Source: Siccirubricoccus phaeus (GTDB lineage: Bacteria > Pseudomonadota > Alphaproteobacteria > Acetobacterales > Acetobacteraceae). From it: a stretch of DNA of 64,000 bases. Position 1 is the first letter of the stretch. Each line of letters opens with the position of its first letter. The translations under genes were made by a program, and so were the position numbers. The stretch is from positions 62,001-126,000 of the forward strand of contig NZ_SRXO01000010.1 in NCBI RefSeq assembly GCF_008360935.1, read 5' to 3'. The notes beneath the pieces are model-generated. The model searched no databases and had not been told where the DNA came from. It saw only the letters and a list, made by a program, of their open reading frames with translations. This document shows, in pieces, positions 61,792-64,000 of the stretch.

Positions 61792-62475
61792 TCAGGCCTT
61801 CCGGCGGGCCCGCACGATGCCGAGGCCGAGCAGGCCGGCGCCGAGCAGGGAGAGGCCGAGCGGCTCCGGCACCACCACATTCGGGGTGTAGGTGTATTCC
61901 ACCGTGACGGTGGCGCCCGCATTGGTGTTGAACTGGTTGATGATGTTCCCGCTGCCGGTGGCGCTGGAATTGGCGACCGCCGAAATCGGTAGCAGGATGC
62001 TGCCGGTGCCGGTGAACAGCGCCAGGTCGACCCCGTCCGTCAGCGTGGCCTCGTCGCTGTCGGAGGCGTTGATGCCGCTATAGGTGCGGCCGGAGGTGCC
62101 GCCGAAATCGATGGTCCCGTCGAAGGAGGTGACGCTGTCGCTGTTATTGGCGATCGGCGTGGTGATGACGATCGTGGCGCCGCCGCCCGGGCGGGACAGG
62201 GTCAGCACCGCCGAGAGCTGGGTGGTGATGGTGGCCGAGCTGGCAGCGAAATTCTCGAAGGAGATGCTGCCGGTCGCAACGCCCGACAGGGTGAATTTCA
62301 CCGAAGTCAGAGTGCCGTTATTCGCCACCGCGTCGAACAGCGGCAGGCTGAAGGCGCTGTCGAAATTGGTGAGCTGGGTGGGCACGGTATCGCTGTAGGT
62401 GAGCACTGCGGCCTTGGCGGAACCGATGCTCAGGGCGACACCGAGAACGGCGGCGGCGAGGGTGATGTTACGCAC
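61792..62475 (-). CDS. Secreted PEP-CTERM protein with choice-of-anchor E-like domain
   Basis: This 227-residue protein has a signal peptide ([20 protein letters not shown], then AA). The mature part is Ser/Thr/Ala/Gly-rich beta structure, beginning [20 protein letters not shown] and [20 protein letters not shown], as in choice-of-anchor E proteins. The C-terminus is [20 protein letters not shown] followed by IVRARRKA: the PEP motif, a hydrophobic helix and a basic tail. These are sorted by an exosortase, normally encoded elsewhere. The GTG start is supported by AAGGA seven bases before; the ATG at 62514 would add 13 residues. It probably reaches the cell surface or extracellular matrix. Confidence 0.82.
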   Translation of the reverse strand: MRNITLAAAVLGVALSIGSAKAAVLTYSDTVPTQLTNFDSAFSLPLFDAVANNGTLTSVKFTLSGVATGSISFENFAASSATITTQLSAVLTLSRPGGGATIVITTPIANNSDSVTSFDGTIDFGGTSGRTYSGINASDSDEATLTDGVDLALFTGTGSILLPISAVANSSATGSGNIINQFNTNAGATVTVEYTYTPNVVVPEPLGLSLLGAGLLGLGIVRARRKA

Positions 62476-62729
62476 GGTGGTTTCCTTACCGAGGGTCTGT
62501 TGCAGGCCTCGCACCGGTTTTTTCCAGGAGCGGCGCTTCGCCCCAACTCTCGCAACTCCCGTGCCAGCACCCTAAACCCTTGATCTCGCTGACTCCGGAA
62601 AATGCCAGCCGGACAAGGTGTAAAATCCACCGACTCTTTCCGCTCACGGACCGCCCGCCGCCCCACCCCTTGCCTTCCCGCCGCCCCCCGCCTTATCCGT
62701 GCCGCATTCCGGCCCAGGGCCACGTCACC

Positions 62730-64000
62730 TTGTCCGATTCCCACGCCCCCGCCGACCGCCGGCCTCTCACCCCCGCCCTCATCCTCGGCGTGCTCGGCGT
62801 GGTCTATGGCGATATCGGCACCAGCCCGCTCTACGCCCTGAAGGCCTCGGTCCTGCATTTCTCGGCGGATGGGGTGGAGCGCTGGGAGGTGCTCGGGCTG
62901 CTCAGCCTGATCTTCTGGTCCCTCGTCCTCACCGTCACGGTGAAATACGTCGTCGTCATCCTCCGCGCCGACAACCGGGGCGAGGGCGGCATCCTGGCGC
63001 TCATGGCCCTTGCCCAGCGAAGCTGCGCCACGGAGCGGGGGCGCTGGCTGGTGGCGCTGGTCGGCATGGCCGGCGCCTGCCTCTTCTTCGGCGACGGCAT
63101 CATCACCCCGGCCATCTCCGTGCTCTCGGCGGTGGAGGGGCTGAAGGTCGTCTCCCCGGCCTTCGAGGAGGCGGTGATCCCCCTCTCCCTGCTCATCCTG
63201 CTCGGCCTCTTCCTGGTGCAGTACCGCGGCACCGGCAGCGTCGGGGCGGTGTTCGGGCCGGTCTGCGCCCTCTGGTTCGCCAGCATCGGCCTGCTCGGCC
63301 TCATCGAGATCGTGCGGGAGCCGGCGGTGCTCGTCGCCCTCTCCCCCACCTACGCCCTCCATTTCTGCGCGGTGTACCGGCTGGCCGCCTTCGTCGCGAT
63401 GGGCAGCGTGGTGCTGGCCGTGACCGGGGCGGAGGCCCTCTATGCCGATATGGGCCATTTCGGCAAGCGGCCGATCCAGACCGCCTGGCTCGGCTTCGTC
63501 CTGCCCGCCCTGGCGCTGAACTATTTCGGCCAGGGGGCGCTGCTGCTCTCCAACCCGGCGGCGCTGGAGAATCCCTTCTTCCTGCTGGCGCCGGACTGGG
63601 CGCGGCTGCCCATGGTGGTGCTGGCGACGGCGGCCACCATCATCGCCAGCCAGGCGATGATCTCCGGCGCCTATTCCATCGCCCGGCAATGCGTCCAGCT
63701 CGGCTTCTCCCCGCGACTGGAGGTGCGGCACACCAGCGAGACGGCGGAGGGGCAGATCTACATGCCCCAGGTGAATTTCGCCCTGCTCATCGGCGTCGTC
63801 ATCCTGGTGATGGAGTTCCACAGCTCGGACAGCCTGGCGGCGGCCTACGGCATCGCCGTCACCGGCACCTTCCTCTGCACCTCCTGCCTCGCCTTCCTGG
63901 TCTTCCGCCGGCAGTTCCGCTGGTCGGTCCTGCTCACCCTGGCGGTGTTCGTGCCGCTCTTCGCGCTCGACCTGGTATTCTTCATCGCCAATGTCCTGAA
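62730..64000 (+). CDS. kup: KUP-family potassium uptake protein (runs off right edge)
   Basis: This has 423 residues before the window ends. It begins [20 protein letters not shown], then [90 protein letters not shown] and [20 protein letters not shown]. These are the KUP hallmarks, including the DxGTS start and the GDGxITP segment. It imports potassium with protons. TTG at 62730 is the best start (another TTG at 62670 is in frame, and there is no ATG). Only the first part of the protein is visible; the cytoplasmic C-terminus is missing. Confidence 0.92.
   Translation, partial: MSDSHAPADRRPLTPALILGVLGVVYGDIGTSPLYALKASVLHFSADGVERWEVLGLLSLIFWSLVLTVTVKYVVVILRADNRGEGGILALMALAQRSCATERGRWLVALVGMAGACLFFGDGIITPAISVLSAVEGLKVVSPAFEEAVIPLSLLILLGLFLVQYRGTGSVGAVFGPVCALWFASIGLLGLIEIVREPAVLVALSPTYALHFCAVYRLAAFVAMGSVVLAVTGAEALYADMGHFGKRPIQTAWLGFVLPALALNYFGQGALLLSNPAALENPFFLLAPDWARLPMVVLATAATIIASQAMISGAYSIARQCVQLGFSPRLEVRHTSETAEGQIYMPQVNFALLIGVVILVMEFHSSDSLAAAYGIAVTGTFLCTSCLAFLVFRRQFRWSVLLTLAVFVPLFALDLVFFIANVL

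Overview
The window is GC-rich bacterial chromosome, with coding frames dominated by G or C in third positions and a few short AT islands in promoters. Gene content points to an alphaproteobacterium of the Acetobacteraceae, probably Roseomonas-like: hopanoid genes (hpnH, hpnN, ispH), lnt followed by an XRE regulator, a PEP-CTERM protein, a tripartite-transporter (Bug) binding protein and an AlkK-type ligase. This is inferred from gene content; no 16S rRNA is present. I saw no transposase, phage gene or CRISPR array.

Layout. 0-4 kb: the start of a TonB-dependent receptor, divergent from nikR; an AlkK-like acyl-CoA ligase; an HD-domain ppGpp-hydrolase-like protein. 4-12 kb: a protease-like PDZ protein whose catalytic His and Ser are missing, coupled to a LuxR-type regulator with a degenerate receiver; then a membrane histidine kinase; then grpE, dnaK and dnaJ. 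Two long hairpins separate dnaK and dnaJ. 12-20 kb: a padR-DUF2218 pair with a clear palindromic operator, a Bug protein, a small periplasmic protein, a UdgX-type uracil-DNA glycosylase, endonuclease III, DUF2244, an XRE regulator and lnt. 20-30 kb: hpnN, copC-copD, ispH-hpnH, an IalB-like protein and an aldo/keto reductase.

30-43 kb holds the most unusual locus. A minus-strand operon encodes a GT4 glycosyltransferase, a seven-domain type I PKS/FAS-like megasynthase without a thioesterase, an alpha-oxoamine synthase, a formyltransferase-fold protein, a KpsS-type capsule protein and possibly a 51-residue membrane peptide. It resembles the rhizobial rkp (K-antigen) set and probably makes and uses a lipid anchor for surface polysaccharide.

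43-64 kb: a hotdog thioesterase, a single-domain response regulator, the carbon-metabolism run tkt-gap-pgk, a coupled operon of ureidoglycine aminohydrolase, desaturase and alpha/beta hydrolase, tRNA-Ala(CGC), yggT-yggU-folD, a TPR O-GlcNAc-transferase-like protein, an EamA transporter, class I fructose-bisphosphate aldolase, two poorly known proteins, a PEP-CTERM protein, and the start of kup at the right edge.

Intergenic regions are filled with several families of palindromic dispersed repeats. Some start exactly at the stop codon of the upstream gene, and one appears to have supplied the C-terminus of a protein. Starts were chosen by homology and Shine-Dalgarno spacing; several genes appear to use GTG or TTG.
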